A stretch of DNA of 64,000 nucleotides from an uncultured Eubacteriales bacterium. Its GTDB lineage: Bacteria > Bacillota > Clostridia > Oscillospirales > Acutalibacteraceae. Numbering within the stretch: position 1 is the first letter of the stretch; the number at the start of each line of letters is the position of its first letter. The notes under the pieces were generated by a model. That model made no database searches, was not told the origin of the DNA, and saw only the letters and a program-made list of their open reading frames with translations. The DNA is taken from NCBI GenBank assembly GCA_949292775.1, contig CASFBL010000021.1, positions 29,880-93,879 on the forward strand, read 5' to 3'. Position numbers and translations under genes: made by a program. Positions 7,178 through 14,998 of the stretch are shown piece after piece.

Positions 7178-8485
7178 TTAGTCGGAATCTCCCGCACGAA
7201 TCCAGTCGAGAGAAACTTCGGCGAACTCCAATTTCTTGCAGCTGTTGTCCGGCTCAAACAAAACACCAATGTTGCCGTTTGGAAGCTGCGTCATCGCGCT
7301 GTAAAGAAATTCACCTGATTTTAAAGTACGGCTATAAGTGAATGTCTCGCCGTCATTCTCAGAAATCCGAAGCACACCATTGCAGCGCTTAGAACGGTCC
7401 GCCGGGTTCAAAAAAACGACAGTTGGTTTTTCAAGCCCATGCAGTTTCAGAACCGACATTTGGCAGACCGGCTGCGGAAGCGCGTCATCCAAGCGAAAAT
7501 CTTCCCAACTGCCGCCGCCGTTGCGGCTGTAAGCCACCGCTGTGCTATGACGGCTGTCATGGTTGCGCATGAAATATTTTAAGGTGCCGTCCTCCTGCTC
7601 AATCAGCTGGGACTCAGTCAGCATATCTTTGGTTTTAATTTTCCGGCAGTCTGCACGCTGCCCATCAATGAGACGCGTATTGTTCGGCGTTTCGCCAAGC
7701 GTCCAGGTTTCGCCGCCATCATCGCTGTAAATAACTGTACAGGAAAGACGGAGCGGGAAAGTGCGCGTGCCAAAATAAATCGGCACAACAACCCTGCCTT
7801 TGTGCGGCTCGTGCTCTAAAACTATACCGCAGCCGGGGCCGGGACCGATGAAGCTCATATAATCGCGTTTGACCTGACAGTTCAAAGACCGCGGCTTCGA
7901 CCAGGTAAGACCATCGTCATCGCTGTAACTCATCATCAGCGTAGAGGTGCTTTCCTCTTTAAAATGCTCGCCGGTATACACATTGCCGCAGCGCTTATCA
8001 CCTTTATATACATCGCCGTTTTCTCGGACGGTATAAGGTTTTTCACCACCGCTGCGCGTAAGCAGCCGATCGCCTTTCCACAGATATTTGCGGAAACGGC
8101 CGTTGACAAAACGGTTGCCCTCTAAGTCCTCGGCAACACTTTTTTTACTGTTTCGAATCCCTACACCTGCCGGTGTGTGCGAATATATCAACAAAATGCG
8201 CCCGGTCGCCGGTATGTATGTCATAACCGGGTCGATTGCGGCAGACGACCTCATTTGTGTTGTCCCCTGCTCTGTGACTGCTAAAATAAACGGCCCCCAT
8301 GTTTTACCGTTATCCGTACTGCGGCGAACGACCTTGTCAATACGGTTCGGATTATCCATGCCGGAGCAATAACGCGCATCAGCACAGGCAACCACCACAC
8401 CGTTTTTTGTCGTCACCAAAGAGGGAATCCGGTAAAAATCGGACGGACCGCCGAGCCCTGGACCAAACACAGTCTGAAACTCCAT
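7178..8485 (-). CDS. Cytoplasmic sialidase (BNR/Asp-box, GH33-like)
   Basis: 435 residues with no signal peptide. Exo-alpha-sialidases release terminal sialic acid through a six-bladed propeller. The YRIP motif with the catalytic-triad arginine (R19) is present. At least three clear Asp boxes follow (STDNGKTW, SDDDGLTW, SDDGGETW) and two weaker ones (SRNGGGSW, SENDGETF). Length fits a single-domain GH33 enzyme. Lack of an export signal means it should act on imported sialosides. The downstream GPH transporter (frameshifted here) is the obvious partner. I see no nan catabolic genes in the window. The ATG at 8485 follows AAGGGAAGAA. Confidence 0.85.
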   Translation of the reverse strand: MEFQTVFGPGLGGPSDFYRIPSLVTTKNGVVVACADARYCSGMDNPNRIDKVVRRSTDNGKTWGPFILAVTEQGTTQMRSSAAIDPVMTYIPATGRILLIYSHTPAGVGIRNSKKSVAEDLEGNRFVNGRFRKYLWKGDRLLTRSGGEKPYTVRENGDVYKGDKRCGNVYTGEHFKEESTSTLMMSYSDDDGLTWSKPRSLNCQVKRDYMSFIGPGPGCGIVLEHEPHKGRVVVPIYFGTRTFPLRLSCTVIYSDDGGETWTLGETPNNTRLIDGQRADCRKIKTKDMLTESQLIEQEDGTLKYFMRNHDSRHSTAVAYSRNGGGSWEDFRLDDALPQPVCQMSVLKLHGLEKPTVVFLNPADRSKRCNGVLRISENDGETFTYSRTLKSGEFLYSAMTQLPNGNIGVLFEPDNSCKKLEFAEVSLDWIRAGDSD

Positions 8486-8607
8486 TTCTTCCCTTCTTTA
8501 CTCTTTTATAATAAAATGTATAATAACATACTTTTACATATCCCGCAAGAAAAAAACACACAAAAGTCTATGCACGAGAAAAAAGGAAACATTCCTCGGC
8601 TTCTGCC

Positions 8608-8637
8608 TTGACCATAGCTTTTGTTCCGTGGTATACT
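8608..8637 (+). promoter_or_regulatory. Probable promoter of mgsA
   Basis: TTGACC (8608-8613), an 18-base spacer, TATACT (8632-8637), 38 bases before the mgsA start. Confidence 0.6.
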
Positions 8638-8674
8638 GAAAAATAATTTCAGCGGAATTCAGGAGGTCTTTGAT

Positions 8675-9184
8675 ATGGAGTTTTCCTATGATTACAAACC
8701 GGCGGTGATTGGCAAGCAGAAAAACATTGCGCTCATAGCCCACGACAACAAAAAAGAAGAAATCATTGAATGGTGTCAGGAAAACGCAGAGATTCTCAAG
8801 CATCATTTTCTATTCGGTACCGGCACAACGGCGCGCATGATCGCGGAACGGACGGCTTTACCCATCCGCGGCTTTAACAGCGGTCCTCTCGGCGGCGATC
8901 AGCAGATCGGCGCACGGATTGTTGACGGTAAAATCGACATTGTGATTTTCTTTTCCGACCCGCTGACTGCCCAGCCCCATGACCCGGATGTAAAAGCACT
9001 GCTGCGCATTGCACAGGTATTTGATATTCCAATCGCAAACAACAAGGCGACGGCCGACTTCATTATCACTTCCGATTTCATGAACACCACTTACACGCAT
9101 CGTCTGATTGACTTTGACAAGAGTGTACACGACCGCGCCCAGCAGCTGGCCGAAGAGGAAAAAGAAGCAGAAAAACAGAATTAA
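8675..9184 (+). CDS. mgsA: Methylglyoxal synthase
   Basis: 169 residues. It converts dihydroxyacetone phosphate to methylglyoxal and phosphate, a cytosolic overflow bypass of lower glycolysis. Diagnostic parts are IALIAHDNKKEE near the N-terminus, the phosphate-binding FGTGTTARMI, the SGPLGGDQQIGARI loop with the catalytic aspartate region, and FFSDPLTAQPHDPDV. The length is slightly above the usual 130-155 because of a charged C-terminal tail. The ATG at 8675 is chosen for its AGGAGG site; an upstream in-frame start at 8621 overlaps the promoter. Transcribed away from the sialidase. Confidence 0.93.
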   Translation: MEFSYDYKPAVIGKQKNIALIAHDNKKEEIIEWCQENAEILKHHFLFGTGTTARMIAERTALPIRGFNSGPLGGDQQIGARIVDGKIDIVIFFSDPLTAQPHDPDVKALLRIAQVFDIPIANNKATADFIITSDFMNTTYTHRLIDFDKSVHDRAQQLAEEEKEAEKQN

Positions 9185-9259
9185 GTTTTCAGCGGAAAAT
9201 CCCTTTTGGTATTTTCCGCTTTGCTTTTGCAAACCCTATTATACAGGGAGGAAAAAGAT

Positions 9260-10249
9260 ATGTGCACAAGCCTGACTTTTCAGACAAAGGACTTTTATTT
9301 CGGCAGGAATTTAGATTTGGAATATAATTTCGGCGAAAAAATTGTTGTTACCCCGCGGCAATACCCGTTTGTTTTCAAATTTGCAGGGACGCTTGCACAG
9401 CATTACGCTATAATCGGCACCGCGCAAATCACCGACGGCTGCCCGCTGTATGCGGAAGCGGTCAACGAAAAGGGGCTGTGCCTTGCAGGGCTGAATTTCC
9501 CGGGGAATGCGGTTTATGCAAAAGCGCCCGCCGAAAGGAAAACGAATCTTGCGCCGTTTGAGCTGTTCGGCTTTCTGCTCGGCAGCTGCGCCACGGTGCA
9601 AGAAGCCGAAGAAAAACTCAAGACTGTTTGCATCACCCACACGGCTTTTAAAGACGGTTACCCGGTTGCGCCGCTGCACTGGCACATCGCAGACAAAGAC
9701 CGCAGCTTGGTTTTGGAATGTACAGAAGACGGCATGCATATTTATGAAAACCCGGTCGGTGTGCTGACCAACAACCCGCCGTTCCCTTTTCATTTGACCA
9801 ATTTGCAAAATTATATGCACTTGACCCCAAATCCGCCGAAAAACCGATTTGCACCCGCGCTCGATTTATCGCCTTATGGGCAGGGCATGGGCACTATGGG
9901 GCTTCCCGGCGACGCCTCCCCCGCTTCGCGCTTCGTGCGCGCGGTATTTTGTAAATGGAACTCGGAACAGCCGGAAAGCGAAGAAGCTTCGGTCACGCAG
10001 TTTTTCCATATTTTAGACAATGTGGCGATGGTTTCCGGTACCGTGCGCACACCGGAAAATAAGCTTGACAAAACCACTTATTCCTCTTGCATCAACGCAA
10101 GCCGCGGGATTTACTACTGCAAGACCTATAACAACAATCAAATTTCTGCGGTGCGTCTTTTTGACACGGCATTTGCGGCAAAAGACCTGATCGAATTCCC
10201 GATGCCCGATACACAGCAGATTCATTATCTCACCCCTGTTTCCTCATAA
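9260..10249 (+). CDS. cbh: Choloylglycine hydrolase family, probable bile salt hydrolase
   Basis: 329 residues. An Ntn-hydrolase that cleaves the amide of conjugated bile acids (or penicillin V in relatives). After Met removal Cys2 is the nucleophile (MCTSLTF). The following GRNLDLE supplies the Arg/Asp pair. NEKGLCLAGLNF, LTNNPPFPFHL and GLPGDASPASRFVRA match the hallmark segments, the last favouring bile salt hydrolase over penicillin acylase. Length matches the family. Start chosen for GGGAGG just upstream. No signal peptide, so cytoplasmic as usual. It sits alone between mgsA and a terminator. Substrate preference cannot be read from sequence alone. Confidence 0.88.
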   Translation: MCTSLTFQTKDFYFGRNLDLEYNFGEKIVVTPRQYPFVFKFAGTLAQHYAIIGTAQITDGCPLYAEAVNEKGLCLAGLNFPGNAVYAKAPAERKTNLAPFELFGFLLGSCATVQEAEEKLKTVCITHTAFKDGYPVAPLHWHIADKDRSLVLECTEDGMHIYENPVGVLTNNPPFPFHLTNLQNYMHLTPNPPKNRFAPALDLSPYGQGMGTMGLPGDASPASRFVRAVFCKWNSEQPESEEASVTQFFHILDNVAMVSGTVRTPENKLDKTTYSSCINASRGIYYCKTYNNNQISAVRLFDTAFAAKDLIEFPMPDTQQIHYLTPVSS

Positions 10250-10274
10250 GCATATATAATTTGTCATAGTTTTT

Positions 10275-10320
10275 ACCGGGAGCGAGCAAAACGCATGCTG
10301 ACTTTTGTTTGCTTCCGGGC
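10275..10320 (+). terminator. Terminator after the bile salt hydrolase gene
   Basis: CCGGGAGCGAGCAAAA pairs with TTTTGTTTGCTTCCGG (one wobble/mismatch) around a short loop, followed by a modest T-containing tract. Confidence 0.7.
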
Positions 10321-10331
10321 ATTTTCTTGAT

Positions 10332-10360
10332 TTGACAGAACGGTGTTCCTGATATATAAT
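10332..10360 (+). promoter_or_regulatory. Consensus sigma-A promoter ahead of the CNNM leader
   Basis: Perfect TTGACA (10332-10337), a 17-base spacer and perfect TATAAT (10355-10360). Transcription would start near 10367, producing a leader of about 180 bases before the CNNM/CorC-like gene. Confidence 0.88.
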
Positions 10361-10394
10361 GTGCTTAAATTACTTTAGGAAGGTGATATGCTAA

Positions 10395-10481
10395 ATGGAC
10401 AGTTGCGGCAGCAGCGATTGTAGTCCGAAAAAACGAATCTTATTGTTTGTCAGCACACCTGCGCCCATTTTTAGGGAATAG
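10395..10481 (+). CDS. 28-residue leader ORF with CGSSDC motif
   Basis: ATG at 10395 after GGAAGGTGAT. It encodes 28 residues beginning MDSCGSSDCSPKKRILL and ending at TAG 10481. A cysteine pair (CGSSDC) and a basic patch are followed by a hydrophobic stretch. The stop codon lies inside the terminator hairpin that directly follows, so ribosomes finishing this ORF would occupy the stem. This is the arrangement of an attenuating leader peptide for the downstream gene. Alternatively it is an independent small protein gene. No family recognised. Confidence 0.5.
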   Translation: MDSCGSSDCSPKKRILLFVSTPAPIFRE

Positions 10482-10497
10482 GTGCGTTTTTTTATTT
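10464..10497 (+). terminator. Terminator hairpin in the CNNM leader (attenuator candidate)
   Basis: CACCT...AGGTG with inner CCC/GGG pairs (a 3x3 internal loop between them) is followed by CGTTTTTTT. It overlaps the end of the 28-residue ORF and lies about 50 bases before the CNNM start codon. Confidence 0.65.
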
Positions 10498-10549
10498 GCT
10501 TTTTTACGGATTCAAATTCTGCTCAATTGGATAAAGGAGACACAACATC

Positions 10550-11782
10550 GTGCGTTCTGAATACATACCAAGTCTGATAGCGATGCTTATCTGCATTATT
10601 CTGTCGGCCTATTTTTCCGCAACGGAAACAGCTTTTTCTTCCCTCAACAAGACCCGAATCAAGGTCCTTATGGAAAAAGGAAGCAAAAAGGCAAAACTGA
10701 CCTATAAGCTGGTGGAAAACTATGACAAGCTGATTTCCACTGTGCTCATTGGCAACAATATCGTAAATATTGCGGTTTCTTCGATTGCAACGCTTTTGTT
10801 TGTAAAACTTCTGGGCGATATCGGTGCAACCGTTTCCACAGTCGTTATTACTGTTGTTGTGCTTATTTTCGGTGAAATCACGCCGAAAAGCGTTGCAAAG
10901 GATTACCCCGAAAAATTCGCCATGTTTTCGGCACCTTTCATCAACTTTTTGATTTTGGTACTCACGCCGCTGAACTTTTTGTTTTCCGCGTGGAAAAAAC
11001 TGGTCAGCAAGTTGTTTAAATCGGGCGACGACATGAAAATGTCACAGGTAGAATTGCTGATGATGCTGGAAGAGGCAGAGCAGGAAGGCGGCTTAAACGA
11101 AAATGAAGGCGAGCTTCTGCGCAACGCTGTGGAATTCAGCGACCTTGTGGTCAAAGATATTTTGACTCATCGTGTAGATTTAGAGGCTGTCAGCATAGAC
11201 GCAACCAAAAAAGAGATTGCCGCCGTTTTTACCGAGTCGCACTTTTCAAGACTTTTGGTTTACGAAAACAGCATTGACAACATCGTCGGCGTGCTCCATT
11301 TGAAAGATTTTTACAAAGGCACCGGCATAACCGACGCCCCTATTCGTAAAATCATGACGCCGCCACTCTTTATCCACCAAACCGAAAAGGTTGACAAGCT
11401 TTTACAGATGCTGCAATCGAGCAAGTCGCACATGGCGGTCGTAATTGACGAATACGGCGGTACGCTCGGCGTTGTTACCATGGAAGATATTTTAGAAGAA
11501 TTGGTCGGCGAAATCTGGGATGAGCACGACGAGGTGGAAAATCCGATTCAAAAGGTAGATGCGCAGACCTATATCGTAGACGGCGCGGTCACTTTGGACG
11601 ATTTTTGCGCCGCACTGGATATGGAAATCGAATCGGACAGCGTTTCAGTGGGCGGTTGGGTCATGGAAGAACTCGGTCGGATTCCCGATGAGGGAGACAG
11701 CTTCCAATATAAAAACCTGACAGTCACCGTCACAAAAACGGATGAACACCGGGTAGAGAGCATAACAGTCACGCTGAAATGA
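10550..11782 (+). CDS. CNNM/CorC-type (hemolysin family) membrane protein
   Basis: 410 residues with a GTG start behind AAAGGAGA. Order: an N-terminal DUF21/CNNM transmembrane domain (residues ~5-170, with SATETAFSSLNKTRIKVL and GEITPKSVAKDYP), two CBS domains (~200-330, including HLKDFYKG and VVIDEYGGTLGVVTMEDILEE), and a C-terminal CorC_HlyC domain (~340-410). Family members act in Mg2+ (or Co2+) transport or efflux at the cytoplasmic membrane, with nucleotide sensing by the CBS pair. The leader with a short ORF and terminator suggests conditional expression. The transported ion is not deducible here. Confidence 0.9.
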   Translation: MRSEYIPSLIAMLICIILSAYFSATETAFSSLNKTRIKVLMEKGSKKAKLTYKLVENYDKLISTVLIGNNIVNIAVSSIATLLFVKLLGDIGATVSTVVITVVVLIFGEITPKSVAKDYPEKFAMFSAPFINFLILVLTPLNFLFSAWKKLVSKLFKSGDDMKMSQVELLMMLEEAEQEGGLNENEGELLRNAVEFSDLVVKDILTHRVDLEAVSIDATKKEIAAVFTESHFSRLLVYENSIDNIVGVLHLKDFYKGTGITDAPIRKIMTPPLFIHQTEKVDKLLQMLQSSKSHMAVVIDEYGGTLGVVTMEDILEELVGEIWDEHDEVENPIQKVDAQTYIVDGAVTLDDFCAALDMEIESDSVSVGGWVMEELGRIPDEGDSFQYKNLTVTVTKTDEHRVESITVTLK

Positions 11783-11812
11783 AACACCCTCTAAAAAAAG
11801 AGGAAAGATAAC

Positions 11813-11846
11813 AACACAGGCTTGCTTTTCTCGGCAAGCCTGTGTT
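11813..11846 (+). terminator. Terminator-like hairpin after the CNNM gene
   Basis: AACACAGGCTTGC and GCAAGCCTGTGTT, a 13-bp perfect stem, but without a long T run. Confidence 0.6.
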
Positions 11847-11902
11847 GCTGTAATTCAAGCATCCGTACGCGCTCCTTCCCTGTCGTTTTACGAAGCACAA
11901 GA

Positions 11903-11933
11903 AAAAGCAACCGTCGGAAAGACGGTTGCTTTT
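11903..11933 (-). terminator. Terminator of the membrane XRE regulator
   Basis: AAAAGCAACCGTC and GACGGTTGCTTTT form a perfect stem, flanked by A/T runs so that it can work for both converging genes. Confidence 0.8.
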
Positions 11934-11948
11934 AAAATGCTGATGCTG

Positions 11949-12959
11949 TCAAATCTGCTTAAAAATAAAGGCAAATGAACCGTATATGCATAAAAGAATT
12001 GTCATTATTACGCCGACTGCTATGTTTTTCTTATACCTATATCCTTTTGATTTCAGTACAAATCCAAAAATAATAGATGCAATCGGAATAGGTGTCATCA
12101 AAAAGAACAGCCACATATTTTCCACGAACAGTCCGTTTGCGCTTGAAAACGCATTGACCAAAGCCAATGCACCCATGATGGACAAAATAGAAGCGATGAA
12201 TAAGATATTGGATATAATTCTCCACTTATTTTGAACGGCGGCCTCGACCGTTTTTGACGGATTATTATACATATAGGAATAAAATGCGGAGTTTTCTTTC
12301 AAATCGCTTCTTCGCACAAGAAACGATTGCCCGCCGAAACAGAGAAACAACCAATCGCCAAACTGTTGGATTTGTTCAATATCCTTGTAATAGCATTTTG
12401 ACGCTCGGTTTTTTTCGTTTTCTCTGTAAATATTTATTTCCATATAATCCTCGAAAAGTTTATATTCATAAGTGGAGGCACAAATCCGATCCGTGCTTTT
12501 TTTCCAATTCTTGTAATATGTACGAACTCCTTTTATATAAAAGGCCACACCCATATACAGCATGCCGAAAACGAGGCCTATCATAGCATCCGGTGCAGAA
12601 GAGCTGATAAATAACACAATCAGAAAAATACAAATACATATAAAACAAGCGGTTTTGACATACATATTTCTACTTTGCAGCCGATATATTTTTTTCAACT
12701 CCGTTTTGTCATAGTGAAATTGGTATGCTTCGCTTGGCTCGGGGTCAGAATCTTTTTTGTTCTCTCCGACATCTAATATCTCATCAATCGAAACACCAAC
12801 TATATCGCGCAGTCGAATTAAGTTATCGATTGTCGGGACGGTTTGATCTTTCTCCCACAAACTAATCGTCTGCCGGCTCACAAACAATTTTTGCCCTAAC
12901 TCTTCTTGAGACATTCCGAGCTGTTTTCTGTATATTTGGATTTTTTCACCCAGTGTCAT
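11949..12959 (-). CDS. XRE-family regulator fused to a membrane YcxB-like domain
   Basis: 336 residues. An N-terminal helix-turn-helix (residues 1-60: LGEKIQIYRKQLGMSQEELG...VSRQTISLWEK) is joined by a linker to two membrane helices (~100-150). Next comes a soluble part with YEYKLFEDYMEINIYREN...YYKDIEQIQQFGDWLFL, resembling YcxB-like domains, then three more hydrophobic helices. Such proteins probably tether DNA binding to a membrane signal. The start at 12959 is chosen for the GGAGGCGG site. Base composition is AT-richer than its neighbours, hinting at acquisition. Signal and target are unknown; no obvious target gene is adjacent. Confidence 0.75.
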   Translation of the reverse strand: MTLGEKIQIYRKQLGMSQEELGQKLFVSRQTISLWEKDQTVPTIDNLIRLRDIVGVSIDEILDVGENKKDSDPEPSEAYQFHYDKTELKKIYRLQSRNMYVKTACFICICIFLIVLFISSSAPDAMIGLVFGMLYMGVAFYIKGVRTYYKNWKKSTDRICASTYEYKLFEDYMEINIYRENEKNRASKCYYKDIEQIQQFGDWLFLCFGGQSFLVRRSDLKENSAFYSYMYNNPSKTVEAAVQNKWRIISNILFIASILSIMGALALVNAFSSANGLFVENMWLFFLMTPIPIASIIFGFVLKSKGYRYKKNIAVGVIMTILLCIYGSFAFIFKQI

Positions 12960-13166
12960 AAAGCCGCCTCCTTTTGCCAACTTTAATTATAGCAAAAAAA
13001 CTTGATTCATGGAAGAAAATATTACTTGCCTTTGTCAAGCAGGGCTTGCGCCGCTAACAGTTTGACCGCTGCGCCAACCCCCGCTTCGCTTTATCGCACC
13101 CGGCGGCGCCGGCAGGCGTTGCAGGGCGAGACACGCTCACCGGTCTTACAATCCTAAATATTTTAT

Positions 13167-13206
13167 GGCAAAAGAAAAACAGCCGTCAGTTTGACGACTG
13201 TTTTAA
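13167..13206 (-). terminator. Terminator of tRNA-fMet
   Basis: ACAGTCGTCA pairs with TGACGGCTGT on the minus strand (one G-U), followed by TTTTTCTTTT, starting two bases after the tRNA end. Confidence 0.85.
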
Positions 13207-13207
13207 A

Positions 13208-13284
<77 letters not shown>

Positions 13285-13314
13285 ATATCTGATGCACTCG
13301 CTGAATGCTTTAGT

Positions 13315-13343
13315 ATAATACTACTTTTCATGGCGTTTGTCAA
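13315..13343 (-). promoter_or_regulatory. Promoter of tRNA-fMet
   Basis: On the minus strand TTGACA (13338-13343), a 17-base spacer and TATTAT (13315-13320), 30 bases from the tRNA. Confidence 0.85.
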
Positions 13344-13521
13344 GAATTTTTCTGAATTTTCTTTTTAACCGGCATGCTTTTGTTGTTCTGTACTTGATTT
13401 TATGCATACTTCTTTAAAAATATATCCTTATTTCCGATTTTCGGGCAAAATATTGCTTTTTTATTTGGGAATTGTTACAATAAAGAAAAATCGGTTTTTT
13501 CCGATTCACGGGGGATTTTTT

Positions 13522-14964
13522 ATGAAAAAACGCATTGGTTTTCGTTTGTTTTCAAGCTTTCTTGCCCTTGTATTTTTTATGTTGAGCTTTTCCGCCTGCT
13601 CGGTTAAAGTGAAAAGCTCTGATTTCTTTGCGGATTACAGCTTAAAGCAAAGCGCTGTGTTCCGCGACAGTGACGGGAACGAAGTGAAGCCCAAATTCAG
13701 CGGCAAAGACGGTGACTACATCGACATCACCTTTTCAGAGCCGGTCAGCGTCAACACGCTTGTGCTTTACGAAAAAGGCGACAACATCACTGAATTTGAA
13801 ATTTTCATAAACCGCAACGGCACCTTCGAATCGATTTATAAGCAGGACAAAGTCGGCGAATTCCGTTATTGTGCGTTTAACCCGGAAACCACAAATGCTT
13901 TGCGCCTGCAAATTCAAAAGACCAGAGAAGGTTCTTTTTCACTTAAAGATATTGATGTTTTAAACGCTGTGCACGCACGCACTTCATTTGGCGTGACCGC
14001 CTATGCCGTTACAGACACCATTTTGTCCCCCGACAGCATTGACCCCACGCATTTGCAAATCATTTCCGATTTCATTTTGTTCAGCGCGGTCACCTTCGAC
14101 GAGAACGGCAACCTGACCTACAACGATTTCACGCTGGATGACAAAACAATTTCCGGCGAAGAAGCGCTGAAAATAGCCATTAAAAATATCCGGGCTGCAC
14201 AAGGCAACAGCTCCCCCGCCATTTACATCAACCTGTTAGGTCCCGACGGCGATGTGGACACCAAAGAAGCGAAGCACAATCAAGTCTTCGAAGAACACGC
14301 TGACACGCTGATTGCGGAAATTCAAAAATTGCTTGACACCTTTGGCGCGGACGGCGTGTCGTTTGACTATGAATACCCTTATAAAAAATCGGGCTGGAAA
14401 GCATACAGCAATTTTCTTGTAGCGCTTGACAAGGCTATCCCGGACAAAAAAATCAGTGTTGCACTGGGACCCTGGGGCGGCAAACTCACCGATGACGCTA
14501 AAGAAGCTGTTGATAACTATGAATGGATGAGTTACGACCTGTTCGATGAAGACGGTTATCATGCACCCTTCTCGGTTGCCACAGATACGGCGGATTTCTT
14601 AAATTCCAGTGGGTACGACCTGCAAAAGAGTGCGCTGGGCGTGCCGTTTTACGGCAGACCGACCGACCAATCCGCGATTTGGACCAACTATTATGAGTGT
14701 GCCGAGCGTCTCGGAAAATACGGCAATATCGACACAGCCCCGCTGAAAACCACCTTGTTAGAGGGCGGCGAAACGACGGAGGAAACCGTAACAACACCGC
14801 GTTATTTGAATTCTTACCAAATGGTATTTGATAAAACCGCCTTTGCCTATGATTATGGGTTCGGCGGCATGATGGTTTGGCACTATGCCTGCGACGCCAA
14901 AGCGGACACCGGTCTTTCCCTGTTCGAAGCAATGGCAGAGGCTGTTCTTTCCCGTCAGCCTTAA
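13522..14964 (+). CDS. GH18-like lipoprotein with N-terminal discoidin-like domain
   Basis: 480 residues. Start at 13522; the frame is open further upstream, but MKKR begins a classic signal peptide. Lipobox SFSAC with Cys26 predicts a lipoprotein on the outer face of the membrane. Residues ~30-155 look like a carbohydrate-binding F5/8-type beta sandwich (DYIDITFSEPVSVNTLVLYE). Residues ~160-475 form a GH18 barrel with the catalytic signature DGVSFDYEY at 277-285 (DxxxDxE, acid/base Glu284), and GVPFYGRP and MMVWHYACD near the end. Likely acts on N-acetylglucosamine-containing glycans or peptidoglycan. It ends 34 bases before pyrB, with no terminator between. Confidence 0.82.
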   Translation: MKKRIGFRLFSSFLALVFFMLSFSACSVKVKSSDFFADYSLKQSAVFRDSDGNEVKPKFSGKDGDYIDITFSEPVSVNTLVLYEKGDNITEFEIFINRNGTFESIYKQDKVGEFRYCAFNPETTNALRLQIQKTREGSFSLKDIDVLNAVHARTSFGVTAYAVTDTILSPDSIDPTHLQIISDFILFSAVTFDENGNLTYNDFTLDDKTISGEEALKIAIKNIRAAQGNSSPAIYINLLGPDGDVDTKEAKHNQVFEEHADTLIAEIQKLLDTFGADGVSFDYEYPYKKSGWKAYSNFLVALDKAIPDKKISVALGPWGGKLTDDAKEAVDNYEWMSYDLFDEDGYHAPFSVATDTADFLNSSGYDLQKSALGVPFYGRPTDQSAIWTNYYECAERLGKYGNIDTAPLKTTLLEGGETTEETVTTPRYLNSYQMVFDKTAFAYDYGFGGMMVWHYACDAKADTGLSLFEAMAEAVLSRQP

Positions 14965-14998
14965 CTTTCTGTAAATTTTCTTTAGGAGATGTTTCTAT

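Noticed and set aside
10375-10550. A known metal riboswitch (M-box or yybP-ykoY type) before the CNNM gene.
   Set aside because: Conserved aptamer segments of those classes are not visible; the region is explained better as ORF plus terminator.
13010-13165. GC-rich structured-looking stretch near tRNA-fMet, considered as a small SRP RNA.
   Set aside because: The conserved SRP tetraloop and asymmetric-loop sequences are absent on both strands.
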